Assembly: GCF_030272615.1 (NCBI RefSeq)
Contig: NC_081408.1
Location: forward strand, 613,845,977-613,909,976
DNA from: Cryptomeria japonica
Lineage: Eukaryota > Streptophyta > Pinopsida > Cupressales > Cupressaceae
Direction: 5' to 3'
Length of the DNA stretch: 64,000 bases
Below, piece after piece: positions 52,673 through 64,000 of this stretch (positions are counted from its first letter, which is position 1; every line of letters begins with the position of its first letter). Made by a program: the position numbers and the translations under genes. Below the pieces are notes generated by a model, which saw only the letters and a list, made by a program, of their open reading frames with translations, did no database searches and had not been told where the DNA came from.

Positions 52673-53389
52673 ATAAAGGATGATAATTAGTATTTGATCA
52701 TTAATAGCCTTCATATAAACACAATGATCCCAGTTATTTCTAACATAACCCAACTTTTATACGAAGGAATCAAACATTTGGTACCACATGATGGGTGACT
52801 ATTTGAAACTATACAATGACTATTTTAACCTACAAAATAGGTATTCTTTTCCATTCACAACAAAACTGTTAGGATTTCACATATACATCTCCTCCTCAAG
52901 ATCCCCATTTATGAAATAAATTTCAACATATACCCGGTCAATCTAAAAATTACAAGTAGTAGCAATAGATAGTAGGAATTTATTAGAGATTAGCTTAGCA
53001 AAAACTAGAAAAATTTACCAAAATCAACTTCCTCTCTCTATGAGTAGCCCATGACCACTAGTTTGACCTTGTACTGCTCTAACCAACCATTTGCATCAAA
53101 CTTCTTCTTAAATAGCCACATGCTTCCAATGAGCTTCCTTCATTTGGGAAAACTAACATGATCCCAAGTGTCACAACTATCCAAGGGCACCATCTCCTCC
53201 TGCATGGCCTATATCCAAGATTCACTTTCCATGGAAGAGAGAGCCTTCCTAAAAGATCTAGGTTCATCATTAGCATCTAATAATGAAAAATTTAAATAGA
53301 AATCTAGTGGGCTACACCTACCAATAGGATTCTATTGTCTTGTAGACCTTCTCAAGATAGGAATGTTATTTTTAAGTTTTTGACCTTTA

Positions 53390-56300
53390 AATAGGTATGG
53401 CTTATATGGTGGTTGGATGTCAATTTGAAAATTTCTATTTGTTATTTACGGAGCATAAATATAGTTTTGTTTTTCACACAGTAGAATGTTGCACCTATGG
53501 ACTTCAAATATTTTAGATTGTGCAAATAGAGCATGTTGAAGTTACTAAGCTCCCAAAGCTTTGTACTTGGGCCTTTAAGAAAAAAAGAACTACATCATGT
53601 CCATCATGTTCAGCTCAATTTCTTAAAAGTGTCTACTCATTGCCTTCCAGTATTGCTGGTTCACACCCTCAGATGTTAACATATCTAGAACCATGTTCTT
53701 TCCCCTGCCATACCAGAATTCAGAATAGTGATAAGGAGAGCGCAATAATATATACAGATGAGATAAAAGGTCCCAACACACCACCACAGCCCGAATTGTG
53801 TGCGCTTTAGCGAAATTCATTGCTGGCCGATTTCCTGTTTCTATGCAATGATTTTGATTGTACTATGATAGTTATGAAACCTATCATTCAGACCAGTGGA
53901 ATTCCAAAAGTATAGCAAAGGATCACACACAACTCTTTCCTTTATCACTGTAAAACTTTGGGCGAATAAACCTAGACTTGCATGTTTCTGGGCAACCTTT
54001 TTGCTAATATAATGGTTATTTACTAAATCCAAAATTCAGATTGATCATTTACCAAAACTATAGAAAAAGGGTCTTGGAGAGGGATGACAGTAGCAGTGAA
54101 AATTTGATAAACATGTTTATCTTATAGATTTATGCGTGGATACAATTGTGTACTGATTTTTGTTTCAAACTTTTCATCTCTTTTTGGAATCCATCTTCAG
54201 AGAATTAATAGATGAAATACATGTGTTTTGGATTGCTTTAATGGTCCCTTAATGGGTTGAAGTTGGCCAAATGCATGAATAATGATTTTTTAGAAAATTT
54301 CAATTGTTGTTTATGCTTATGCATAAGAGGCCTCCAAGAGTTATAAATCATCAATCCTTATTAATATTGTTATCATGTTGCATAATCTTTATCGCTTCTC
54401 TATCTGTCTCTTCAAACAGTAATCCTCCATTGCCAATAGTTGAGACAGTAGCCTCGTTAGTGTAAATACCATCTTTATTGCAAAAGAATATTTCTCCCCA
54501 GGCTAATTTTTCGATCCTATTATACTTTACAGTTTACACCACGATTGTGTTCCTTTTTGTTGACAATTTATGCCATCCCATTGGAATATTTTTGATAAAA
54601 CATTGTTCTTTATGATTAAACTAAATGCTTTTGTTTTTGAGTTTTGTAAGTTTAATCCCTTTATGTCTATTTCACTGTTGTTCTTGCTAACTTGTGTATT
54701 CTAACTCCTATGTTGTTCTTGCTAACTTGTGTATTCTAACTCCTATTACCCTGTACTGTAGAGAGCTCTTTTTCTATCCATGAAAACATGGATATTGAGA
54801 CCCGTCTACGTTTTGCATACACCTCTACCAAGCCACTAGGAACTATAACATACACCTCTACCAAGCCACTAGGAACTATAACATCTAGCAAAAACCTCTA
54901 CCAAGCCACTGACAACTATAACATCCAGCAAAAATCTTGATCAAACAAAAACAAAATTGTTCTCCCACTCTCTTGGCAGGAACTTCGCCGCTCTGCAGCT
55001 CTTGTTTTATATTGACTTAAGCTTGATAATAGAACTGATAGACTATATCAGAGAATTCTGTTTCAGATCACTGCATGTTGCAGAGTTTCTATTCTCGCTG
55101 AAAGACAACTAATTCAACCTAATTAAACCCACTGAGGATTCAAATTTAAGGAAAACAGTGCAACTGGCTTTAAAGATCAAATTAAATATGAGGGTAAGGT
55201 TGTTTGAGACATGCTTAGTTTCTCTCTTCTGCAATTGTCTAAGAATCTGATGCGCACCCATCCATTTAAAATTGGCACTCACGTGCATTCTAACATATTC
55301 ATTTGAACTCCTGCTTGAATAAACTTTTCATTGTTAATTTCATAGTGAATAATAAGATAAAGGGCTTGAAAGTGTCACTTAACAAAACAAAAACAAAAAA
55401 GTAATTCAACAATCTTAAATATGAGCTTTTATTTTGTAGTATCAAAATATTGGAATAGAGAAGTGTTGCAGAAAATTTTGATAAACTAAAAACTTTCACA
55501 ATACAAACAGATAAGTTATAGCTTGAAATGGTCAAACCTAACAATTTCAACCAGTAAGTTTATATCAAGAAGATAGCGAATTACATGGTTCATCATTAAA
55601 GGGGAAAGCAGGGTAATCTTCTCTTAACTGTTGCACAAATAAAGTCTCCTCTCATCATTTATACAAATGTTTTAATTCTCCAAATATGAAGAGACATCAA
55701 GGAAATGAAGAGGCGGGGAGAAGAGGAATAGTCAGATAACAGTTGGGCTTCACATACTCAACAAGGAGCAACACTGAATCTTTTCTGCTTGCTGATAGAA
55801 TCCAAATTTATAGACATTACAAAGTTTTTTCTATTTATTTTTAAAAATTCTGACAATAATTGTATAAAAAAAATTTCCAACTTCAAAAAGAAAATCACAT
55901 AAACCATTTTAAATGTTAAATAATGAAAACATATATCAAAGAAATCTTGTCATGAAAATAGATTATTTGGAACTATTTTGTAGTATCATCAAGATATTTA
56001 TATGCCTTTGCTTCAGGACCTAATCATCTCAAGAGACTCTGGGTTCCCGCTGCTCAGGAATGGTAACCTTCGACCTTATAAATGTCTGAATTGAATTTGG
56101 GAAGGTGAGGGTTATTAGCTACTCTGCTACGAGTTAGTGGATAGGCAATGTTTAGATGTCTTCGTATCTTCTGTAATATCCATGCAGCCTGTCACTTTGT
56201 TTTAATGCTGTTTGTTTTAATGCTGTTTGTTTGTTTTAATGGAATCATAAAACAGAAGGCCCTCTGTATGGAACCAAGCAGTGAAGAGGTAACCAATAAA

Positions 56301-58416
56301 GAAGGGCTACAATACCGAATTTTTTCTTTTGCGAATAAACTTATTCCCTTCCCCTTCCCTTCCCCTTCTCTTCTTTTCTGAATAAAACTAAGAAATTCAC
56401 TTCCTTCCCCTTCCACTCTGGAAAAACTGTAAGGAGGAAGGATCCAGCACTTCAACTTTCTATTCATTTCAAGAAAATAAAAGGTAATGGCAAAGGTTAA
56501 AGATTATAGATCTCGAGTCAGAAATAATATCATGTATTTGGGTACCACTGTGATTTATTTCCATGGACGAGCTGTGGTCAATCCTTGACCGAATGGGGGA
56601 CCAAGGATGAGATGGAGATTGCCAAAAAAATAAAGAATGCCCCTGGGTTTTCAACTTCATAACCAAATCTAGAGGTAAATCAAACCTTGCCAATCCACTG
56701 ACATCTAAAATACAGAATATATAGGATAGAAAATAGGAGAAAATGTTGATTGTGTCATTAGTTTCATCTGTCATAATAAAGATCTCTCTTCAGCTTATTC
56801 CTTCCTTTCAATTATTTGGAAAGATTGCTAAGGAGCAAGGTTATAACAATTTAATTTGAAATTTATTTTAAAGAAATGTTAATGGTCTTGTTAATCTCTA
56901 CTCGGATCTCATGAATGGAAGAGCTTGAATAGCCAGCACTGTAAACAGCCAGCATATCGACCACAATTGGCAACTTTTTACACAGAGCCTCCATGAACAA
57001 GGTTTGTGTCCTTTTATAAATGCACAGGTGATCCCATGGAGGATAGCATTGCTCAAACAAGAAAATTCAGACGCTTTACTCGAAAAGTCAGAGAAGCCTC
57101 TTTTTAAGTTCTTTTTCAGATAAAAGCTTGTGCAGGTGTTGCAGGGGAGCACTAGAGGTTTCAGAGCCCATCGTCATGTAAAACTTAACCTACTAAAATA
57201 ATTTTAAAGCATCCACTGAGAAACGTTAGGAGTACCCTTTCCATGTGATCACAGCCTTCTAGCTTTCTTTGATATATTTACATAGAACTTAAATTTTAAC
57301 TACTGAAGAACATGCCTATATAGTTGCAATAATACAAGTGATCTAAGCAAGCTTGTTCTCAGATGGTAAGAAAGAAAAATAAGTATACATCACCAAAATG
57401 AAGTTTTTGATGGTTTCAGTTCTATGAGAGTCTAGCATGTGAATCAAGCATTTGCCTCTTATGAAAAAATTCTTGTGAGTTTATGAGGTTCAGTGATCAA
57501 ACACCATACCACACTTTTAAGGATGCCCAAGATTAAGTCTCAACAAGAGTATTATTGCCTGTATTTTGGCAAAATTCATTGTGAGCTGCTGAGGCCAATG
57601 CTCAAATTCTACCTCACAACTTTAAAGCTAGCTAAGAGATTATGGAACAATGGTTGTTTGCCACAAGTTATTGTGGGCTGAAAAGGCTTAATGCTAAAAC
57701 ACAACCCCACATTTATTAGGATGTTAAAGTTCAAAGCTCAATTAGTGGATTTTTCGAAACTTCATAGTGAACTGCTGAAACACAAAAAGCAAATACTACA
57801 TGCAATCTCACCCTGCAAACTCTCACTATTTGACATTACTAGTAATTGTCAGAGAAGGGAGGCTTATAATGCACTAGAAACCCTAAAAGTTTTGCCACTC
57901 CAGAGCAGGATTTGGGGTGCAAATTCCATCATCATCCCTCTTTCTAGATAGCTTAGCAGTAGCTGGTGGTTATGTGCCTCTCTACAATACCACATAAAAC
58001 CGCGCTTCTCTTGGGTATTTATACCAAGTTTCAATAGAACACATCGACATATCCATTGTTGAAAAAGCCCAAAATCCCATTTATCTGAACGAGAATTTCG
58101 TTCCACAACTCCCCGAGTACGATGGTTACGTTCCAGAACTCGCCAAGAGGATAAGACCTGCTATTTTCTGTTAGGGTTCACAGCCTAGAATAGGCCACTC
58201 ATTTAATTGGTATTTAGACGGCGTAAGAAAACTCTCTTTTCATACTCAAAGCAAATTGAGATCATAAAAACATGAGAAAAGTTATAAATTACATAGAACA
58301 ATGATTCTGTGATTCATGAAAGAAAAACCTCCTTTTCAAACATAATTCAATATTGGTGTACATACAGTTCATTTCCGCACTGTTGCTTCTCGAGCTTATG
58401 GAGCTCTCAACTTGAT
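53390..58416. other. Gene-poor stretch, no supportable gene
   Basis: Exon-like fragments on minus, such as MTMGSETSSAPLQHLHKLLS near 57172 and FIRSKVTIPEQREPRVS ending near 56031, cannot be joined into a model. A ~195-bp diverged direct repeat lies at about 57494 and 57687. A CTTGTGTATTCTAACTCCTA duplication is at 54690-54745. Confidence 0.4.
54819..54935. repeat. Short tandem repeat, 33-40 bp, three copies
   Basis: CCTCTACCAAGCCACT recurs at about 54822, 54855 and 54895, with GAACTATAACAT between copies. Confidence 0.85.
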
Positions 58417-58920
58417 TTAGCCAAAGCACTGTTCCCCAGGAGTAGGACCAGGTATGTATCCATAATCCAAATACTGCAGCCCAAACACAACCGCAATGCC
58501 CACAAGGGTGAGATAAGAAAGGCCTTCTACTGCACCCAACAATCCAAATGGCCCACTGGGTAGGCCTGATCCTGTTTTCACTTTAGTATAAATAGACCAT
58601 CCTATCAACCCAACTACTACCAAGAAACTTATGCCTTCCAGAGCACCCAGGGAGCCCCCTGGACCAGGGGGCAGCCCACACCCAGTTGTTTTCAAGGTGT
58701 AGAGAGACCATCCCACCACAGGATTCGCAATTAGGCCTCCCACAATTGCTGTGTTTCCAATGAGTCCTAGGGTTTCTGGTTCATCATCCACCTGCACTTT
58801 GGCTACCACCTTCATCAATCCATTTGCCGGTTTCCTGGATGAAAATGTTGATTTGGGGATCAGAGACCTGCTAGGAGGGTACAAGGAGGAGGGTGAGGGC
58901 AGTAACAGATGAAATGCCAT
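58417..58920 (-). CDS. RIQ-like: DUF1118 / RIQ-like chloroplast thylakoid protein
   Basis: Intact single ORF of 167 residues. Residues 1-40 are rich in Ser, Pro and Arg without acidic residues, fitting a chloroplast transit peptide. Three hydrophobic segments follow: about 51-76 (GLIGNTAIVGGLIANPVVGW), 94-112 and 131-151. The linkers repeat: TGCGLPPGPGGSLGALEGIS and TGSGLPSGPFGLLGAVEGLS. The C-terminus is YIPGPTPGEQCFG. From memory this is the plant DUF1118 family, whose Arabidopsis members RIQ1 and RIQ2 act in grana organisation and non-photochemical quenching; which one this matches cannot be told here. The ATG at 58920 is the first in frame after a TATA box about 175 nt upstream. No introns, stops or shifts, unlike everything around it. 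The name is recognition by eye; membrane topology is inferred. Confidence 0.82.
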   Translation of the reverse strand: MAFHLLLPSPSSLYPPSRSLIPKSTFSSRKPANGLMKVVAKVQVDDEPETLGLIGNTAIVGGLIANPVVGWSLYTLKTTGCGLPPGPGGSLGALEGISFLVVVGLIGWSIYTKVKTGSGLPSGPFGLLGAVEGLSYLTLVGIAVVFGLQYLDYGYIPGPTPGEQCFG

Positions 58921-59091
58921 GGCAATTGAAGGATATGGGGTTTATCCTCCTCAGAGATCGGCGTAGAATGTTTTTGGGTGTTTTGGTTTCAATGTGCATT
59001 CTGGTCCAATCATTTTATCTGTTTCAATTGAATCTTTTCCTTCAATAATTTCTCCCAATTGAATGCTGCGAATAGCACGAAAATAGAAGCC

Positions 59092-59098
59092 TTATATA
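59092..59098 (-). promoter_or_regulatory. TATA box of the RIQ-like gene
   Basis: ATTATATAAGG on minus, about 172 nt upstream of the ATG, predicting a 5' UTR near 140 nt. Confidence 0.55.
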
Positions 59099-59177
59099 AT
59101 AGCAGGTTAAACGCTGTCGCTTGGTTTGGACTTGTTATTTGTAATCTTTTGGTTATAATTAATTAAGTTTTTGTGGA

Positions 59178-59455
59178 TTTTTTTTTTTTATGGAGGTTGA
59201 GACTTGCAAGCACGACAGTCTAGCAAGGGCACAAAGCCCACAGTTCAGCAAGGGCATTTGTAGATATATATATATTTTTTGATGGAGGTCCAGACCTGCG
59301 AGCACAACAATCCAACAAGGGCATGAAGCCCACAGCCCAGCAAGGGCATTTGTGAATTTTTTTTTTTGATGGAGGTCTAGACCTGCGAACACGACAACCC
59401 ATCAAGGGCATGAAGCCCGCGAGCTGCCAACCCAGCGAGGGCCTTCACAAAGGTA
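59178..59455. repeat. ~90-bp tandem repeat, three copies, upstream of the RIQ-like gene
   Basis: A T-run followed by TGGAGGT(C/T) at 59191, 59283 and 59370, then GCAAGGGCAT or GACCTGCGA-type text in each. Periods 92 and 87 bp. The short ORFs at 59159-59411 are this repeat read through. Repeat-like sequence continues to about 59640. Confidence 0.85.
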
Positions 59456-61430
59456 ATTTTTGTCACTTGATACGGAGGCACGAGCCAATAGGCTGAACCT
59501 CTTCGGTTAAGAGCCAAGGATTGAGGGGTATCCATTCCGCCAAATTCACCCGAGGCCTCATCCCTTATGATGTCGGAGCCTTGCACTCAACAAAACTTGA
59601 TCCCTGGTAGGCTCATTTGGAGCCAATCAACTTCACCAGTAGACCAAGGGTGATTGTGGATTTTGAACATAAAACCAAGGTAGTAAATTGTGAAAGGATA
59701 AATGGTCCCCAGTCTTCTTGGCCAAAATGTTTATGCACCTTCTCTCAAATTTGATTGAGAAGTTGGTTGTATTGTGAGGAATCATGTACAAATGTATAAT
59801 ATATTAAAAATTTTAATGACGATATTTATAATGAAGTAGAAGTCTTGAGATCTTTTACTTGGTCTTTATATTTGTTATAATAATGAGAGTAATACAATGT
59901 TTATTGGTTATTGGAGATAATTTGTTAGCACTTTTTTGATGTTATTAGGAAAAAAATCAAATTCAAATTGTAAGGTAGCAAACATTTTGTAATAGATTGG
60001 GACACTTTTAGATTCTCTAAGTTCTCATTCAATACTATAAAGTTATTGAGAAGTGAATAATGAAGTTGACTTCCTTGCCAACCATCCATTAAATCATGAT
60101 GACAACATCATTATTGATCAATCTCTCGTCTTATGTAAGAGATCAAGTAAGAAACTAAACATCACATTTTAATCTTAAGATGCTTTATACATGTACCCTT
60201 TGATGGTCGGCATAAACAAGTCTTTTAAATGGTGAAAAATAGGTGGCAATCTCAACATCCCTTTCACAAGAGCTAGCATTATTCATAATGGAACTAAAAT
60301 ATCCTTTGTTTACTATGAAGAGGTAGATAGTTTTTCTAAGCCCTTTCTCAAATTAGTAGTCAAAAAATGTCTTCAATGTTGGTTTGGAAGTAGTCAAGCA
60401 TGGTATAAAGATTATGTTAGGGACAATTTTGTTGGAGTTTGCCATGCAACATTAGGTTAGTTCATGGACATCACCTCCCTATTTGCATCCACCTTATTGT
60501 ATTATTAGTATCATAAATTTGGTGAGGGTGTTAGCAAATTTTTATGTCAAAGATGATGTATTGGGGCTTGGATAATACTTTAACATTTTCCACGACTCAC
60601 CCAAGTTGACCAATAACTATTGCGGGGTGTGACATGAGAGGTTTGGCCTCCATTACATTATTCAAGGAGCTAGAAGTGTAGTTCCTATGCTTTTTGAAGT
60701 GGTTGAAAGGATACAAAACACAAAGGTTGGTTAAGGTTCCTCAAGTGGTCTCAACAATAATTTGAAGTATTTCTGTAAGTTTCATACCTTGCTAGAAAGA
60801 GGCAAAGCAACGAGCACAAAGAAAGCCATCTACTTTTTAAATTTGATTGTAGGTATTGATGTTGTCGGAGAAGATGAAATCAATACAACAACAAAGATGG
60901 AGTTGAGATAGGTGGGGTCTAATAGTTAAAATATCCAGTTTTTAAAGTTTAAAGTAGAGACTTTCTTATTTATAGGAGTCTTGTATTACTACTTATAATA
61001 GATATAGTGTATTTGAATATATATGAGTCTTTTTTAGTTCTACAATAGATATAGCTTATTTGACTATAGTTGAAGCTACATAACTCCCCATCAGAAAGGG
61101 TTGATTTTTTATTTTTGGTAATTTCCATGTAGCACACATTAATGCACTTCGATGGTCGCTTATATTTTTTCTCTTTAATATAAAAGGGAGAGAATTCATA
61201 GTCCACAATTAATGCATTAAAACACTTGTTTGTTTCTATATAATTATTTTATAAAATATTTATACATATATTATGACAACAAAGAAAATTGGTAGATTGA
61301 TAAAATATTAAATTTTATAGGGGAATATAAAAAGGGGGAAGAAAAAATGTGTCACCTATTCGAAGATGTGTCTCAACCTTGCATCATAATGCTTGTATTT
61401 ATTAATTATTTTTAGTCCAATTATATTGTA
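59456..61430. other. Intergenic repeat-derived DNA, no gene seen
   Basis: 59460-59640 has the phrasing of an old retroelement (CCTCATCCCTTATGATGTCG). The rest is AT-rich with no open frame of note. Confidence 0.4.
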
Positions 61431-61439
61431 ACCTTAATT

Positions 61440-61570
61440 TTGGTGATACTCTTCTGAAGATATAGCTTAATAATTATAGTGTAACCTCAATTTTTTTGCT
61501 AATACAATTGAATTTTCTTGGAGTGTATGTTTTTTCTCCTTAAAGAGGTTTCCCCATGTAAACTATAATG
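61440..61570 (+). mobile_element. Probable copia-type LTR 3' fragment
   Basis: GTGTATGTTTTTTCTCCTTA then AAGAGGTTTCCCCATGTAAA resembles the conserved R/U5 end of plant copia LTRs and parallels 25340-25660. Borders unknown. Confidence 0.35.
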
Positions 61571-62387
61571 TCCTTTCCCAAAACAATAATGTACATATGA
61601 TTTTTGACCTTCCACAAATGCTTTATGATTTGAATAGAAACAATATTAGCCTTAGAATTCACTCAAATCTTAGACAACTATAATTACTATGCATGCATAA
61701 AAAATATCATTATATTATGAATAACAAATAATATAAAATAAATCTTAATCTTGCTATTATAATGAACAACAAATAAAGAGTCTAACTCTCAATCCTTTCT
61801 TATTATAATAGAATTTGAAAATACATGCAACCTAGCTTGTAACATGAAAATAGTAATAAACTACCATGGGCATACCCATGACAAACAATAAACCACACTA
61901 ATAAAATATAGTTGAATTTGTGAACAATAATTTTATTATGCAACTTTTGAGTGATATCATCCTCCAACCGAAGGGGTGACATCCTTTGACCTTTGAAATC
62001 AACTAGATTTTATCCTCTTATCTACACAAATTTGTAGGTTTTTATTCTCAAGTCCACACTCAAACACGGGTTCTCAAAATAACATTATAAAGGAATTTGG
62101 TTAAATGGAGATCATGTGCATGTGCTCTTTTACATCCTCTACGATCCCACTTCAGGCCCTCCATCGCTTGATTACCTACTCGTGAAGAACTACCCGATCC
62201 CGATCCTTCCGTTCGAGGGATTAACAACTTCCGTCTCCTACTCAACTATCCCCGACGGATAATCGAAGTCTTCATCAACGGATATTTACTCGAGAATAAG
62301 GAGGGCAACAGGAAGGAAGGCCAAAGAATGTTAGAGTGGGACAATAACTTCTTCCTTAATAGATTTCTGGGGGTGGGGTCCAGCCAA

Positions 62388-62466
62388 ATAGAAGGGTGAG
62401 AACAAGGCTCGCAAGTGGATGGGACATCAAAGCTATTTATCTAGAGCCTTGTTCTCACCCTTCTAT
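62388..62466. repeat. Perfect 23-bp inverted repeat hairpin
   Basis: 62388-62410 (ATAGAAGGGTGAGAACAAGG then CTC) and 62444-62466 are exact reverse complements, separated by 33 nt. It could be a foldback element end or a small-RNA precursor stem; no target or conservation can be shown here. Confidence 0.9.
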
Positions 62467-63234
62467 GCTAGCCAACCAGAACGTTCTTTCCCGAACTATT
62501 AGCAATAAATATATCAGCCATTATATACACCTTCAACTTCAAATTTAAATGGTGATCCTGGGTGGGAAAGATTCCATAAATAGTGGTGTAAAAAATTATT
62601 GCACCCCACTTTTTGACTATTAGATACTTTTAACTTTCATGTTCAATATGTTGGCAATTATGCACGCAAGAATTACTTTGTATTAGACAAATGTTTTGAT
62701 ATGAACATAATGTAACTTGAATGTTTTTTCATTAACAATTATTAGAGAAATATGATTGTTAGCATTTTTTTAAAAATGTGTCTATGATAGGAGCATTTAG
62801 CTTATGAATGTCTGTAATTTGGAATTAGGGTTCTACCAATTGAGCCAATAAAACTACTAACTATCCAAATTAACCATTCATTAAAGAGGGGTGAATCCAA
62901 TAGATCTAGCCACAATCCAATATGGAAAGGGATGAAATTCTAATCAAATTCATTGATTATGTTTGCCACCCTCTTTTAGTTGAATGTGTGAATGTAAGTT
63001 GTGAAATTAGGGTAAAATGATGAATAATTGAAGTAGATTATTGAAAACAAACTTCTATAGATATCCCACAGAGCCACAAACTAAGATTTGGGCAAAAGAT
63101 GTTTAGAACCTGTTCCCACAAGTTTGGCCAATTTTTTTGGGTATAGGTAGCACAGATTCACCTTCGTCTTCCAAATTTTCCTCCGTCAAAAGATGAACCT
63201 ATTTGTCATTGTCGACTCTATTGGAATTCTCGAG

Positions 63235-64000
63235 TACAAGTCTTGAGACTGTTCCTACACATAGAAAGAAAGAAAATAAGGTTGCGGATAGGGGTTTGCC
63301 TTAGGTCAAACCTCGGTTTTGGAATTAACCTTGAATGAAATAATGCAAATATTAAAATAAATGGTAAAGAGATATACCTCATATTTGTAATTGTTAATGA
63401 TGATGCAATGATCTTTGAATGTAATCACAAATGTTAAATATAATGGCATAACAAACACATGGACATGAAAAAACTTAATCACGCACATGCTTGCATGAAG
63501 ATTGATGTAACTTTGCTCCACAATGCTTGAAGGATAAAACCCAGCCTTGAATCTCTAAAAATGCTTGATGATGAATGCTTCATGGATGCATGAATTTAAT
63601 ACAGATGGAGTCTTAAATCTAAATGAAATGATAGGATGTCTTTATATAGGGTTCCCTAGGAAAATTATCGATTAGGGTCACCTCCAAAGGTCAAGTGTAG
63701 TGACGGGGACCAAATGCCATCGAGGAGATAGAGAGACTACCCCATTTCAAATTGAGGCATGTTTAAGGGAGACCAAGACATATAGACTACGACACTCCAC
63801 ACCCTTGCCCTCCATCAAACATGACTTGCCAATTTGCAAATAAGGAAGGAACCTCCAAGATGGGGCTCACTCAATGGTGTTCATGACATTAGGGGTTGGA
63901 AAAGGAGCCAAAACACTAACCTAGAGAGGGGATGGAGATAGGACAAGCTAAAGTAGGAGCACAAACATGAGGTGTAAATTAGGTCAGCTACAATTTACGA
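63235..64000 (-). mobile_element. Diverged relative of the gypsy-type LTR, cut by the window edge
   Basis: 63290-63331 (GGTTTGCCTTAGGTCAAACC, GGTTTTGGAATTAACC) matches 32382-32420 and 40107-40137 in the two LTRs, and AGCCTTGAA/GCTTGATGATGAATGC near 63535 follows in the same order. Likely an older LTR of the same or a sister family. Ends not visible. Confidence 0.5.

Larger units (their letters stand above)
51360..53380 (-). pseudogene. Ty1/copia pol remnant (reverse transcriptase and RNase H)
   Basis: Minus strand in order: ILRRSTRQ linker near 53350; DEPRSFRKALSSMESESW and KLIGSMWLFKKKFDANG at 53280-53090, the start of the copia reverse transcriptase; LYVNDIVIGNNS near 52200, where the catalytic YVDD reads YVND; RSTNGYEFTLFGGTVS, TVELSTIEVEYIAPTHAS and the SLCVRNG segment at 51800-51480, the copia RNase H; and DNITNLVTMNKFSWCEKAIG at the 3' end near 51400. 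Many stops and frameshifts. Interrupted by a 453-bp insertion at 52220-52672 and an inverted duplication at 51737-51853. Integrase and LTRs were not identified. Confidence 0.8.

Noticed and set aside
53520-53820. Frames on both strands, including one with NMVLDMLTSEGVNQQYW on minus
   Set aside because: No family recognised, no copia integrase motif, and the two strands overlap; left unannotated.
56020-57180. Exon-like fragments on minus that might form a gene
   Set aside because: Splice sites and phases could not be joined into a model and no domain was recognised.
62060-62245. 61-residue minus frame starting MSRRRKLLIPRTEGSGSGSS
   Set aside because: Short, low complexity, no partner exon or homologous motif.

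Overview
This window is plant nuclear DNA, most likely from a gymnosperm (conifer-type) genome. The basis is long stretches of nested, decayed transposable elements, microsatellites and satellites, GT-AG introns, and only two convincing cellular genes in 64 kb. Those two are a two-exon plant defensin (29348-29938, minus) and an intact single-exon chloroplast DUF1118/RIQ-like protein (58417-58920, minus). The species call is inference.

Left third (1-24119): two related DNA transposons. Element B has precise ends, with 30-bp terminal inverted repeats (28/30 identical) at 8456-8485 and 24086-24115 flanked by the 4-bp duplication GACA, so it is 15.66 kb long. It carries a decayed transposase-like gene on the plus strand (16426-19357) and a second, many-exon gene on the minus strand (21854-23866), facing each other tail to tail. 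It also carries about 6 kb of pyrimidine-rich repeat and palindromic satellite. Element A, left of it, has the same layout in mirror image: the 3' end of a many-exon gene on plus (46-849) and a diverged transposase-like gene on minus (3193-6370). Its ends were not found. Tandem repeats lie between the two genes in both elements.

Middle (24120-42340): two short LINE-type insertions, each with a target duplication (25897-27749 minus; 30995-41731 plus). Both begin about 100 bp before an RNase H domain and carry the same extra ORF downstream. The intact defensin gene lies between them. The second LINE was split by a Ty3/gypsy-type LTR retrotransposon (31845-40785, duplication ATAAC) that keeps gag and a protease-like region but has no reverse transcriptase or integrase. 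That element was itself hit by a 1.1-kb solo-LTR-like insertion (34563-35678). The nesting order can be read from reading frames that rejoin across each insertion.

Right third (42340-64000): gene-poor DNA. It holds an SDR-family dehydrogenase pseudogene, a LINE ORF1-like remnant, a decayed Ty1/copia pol on minus (51360-53380) with its own 453-bp insertion and a 49-bp inverted duplication, the RIQ-like gene with a TATA box and tandem repeats upstream, a perfect 23-bp hairpin, and LTR fragments including a diverged relative of the 32-kb/40-kb LTR at the right edge.
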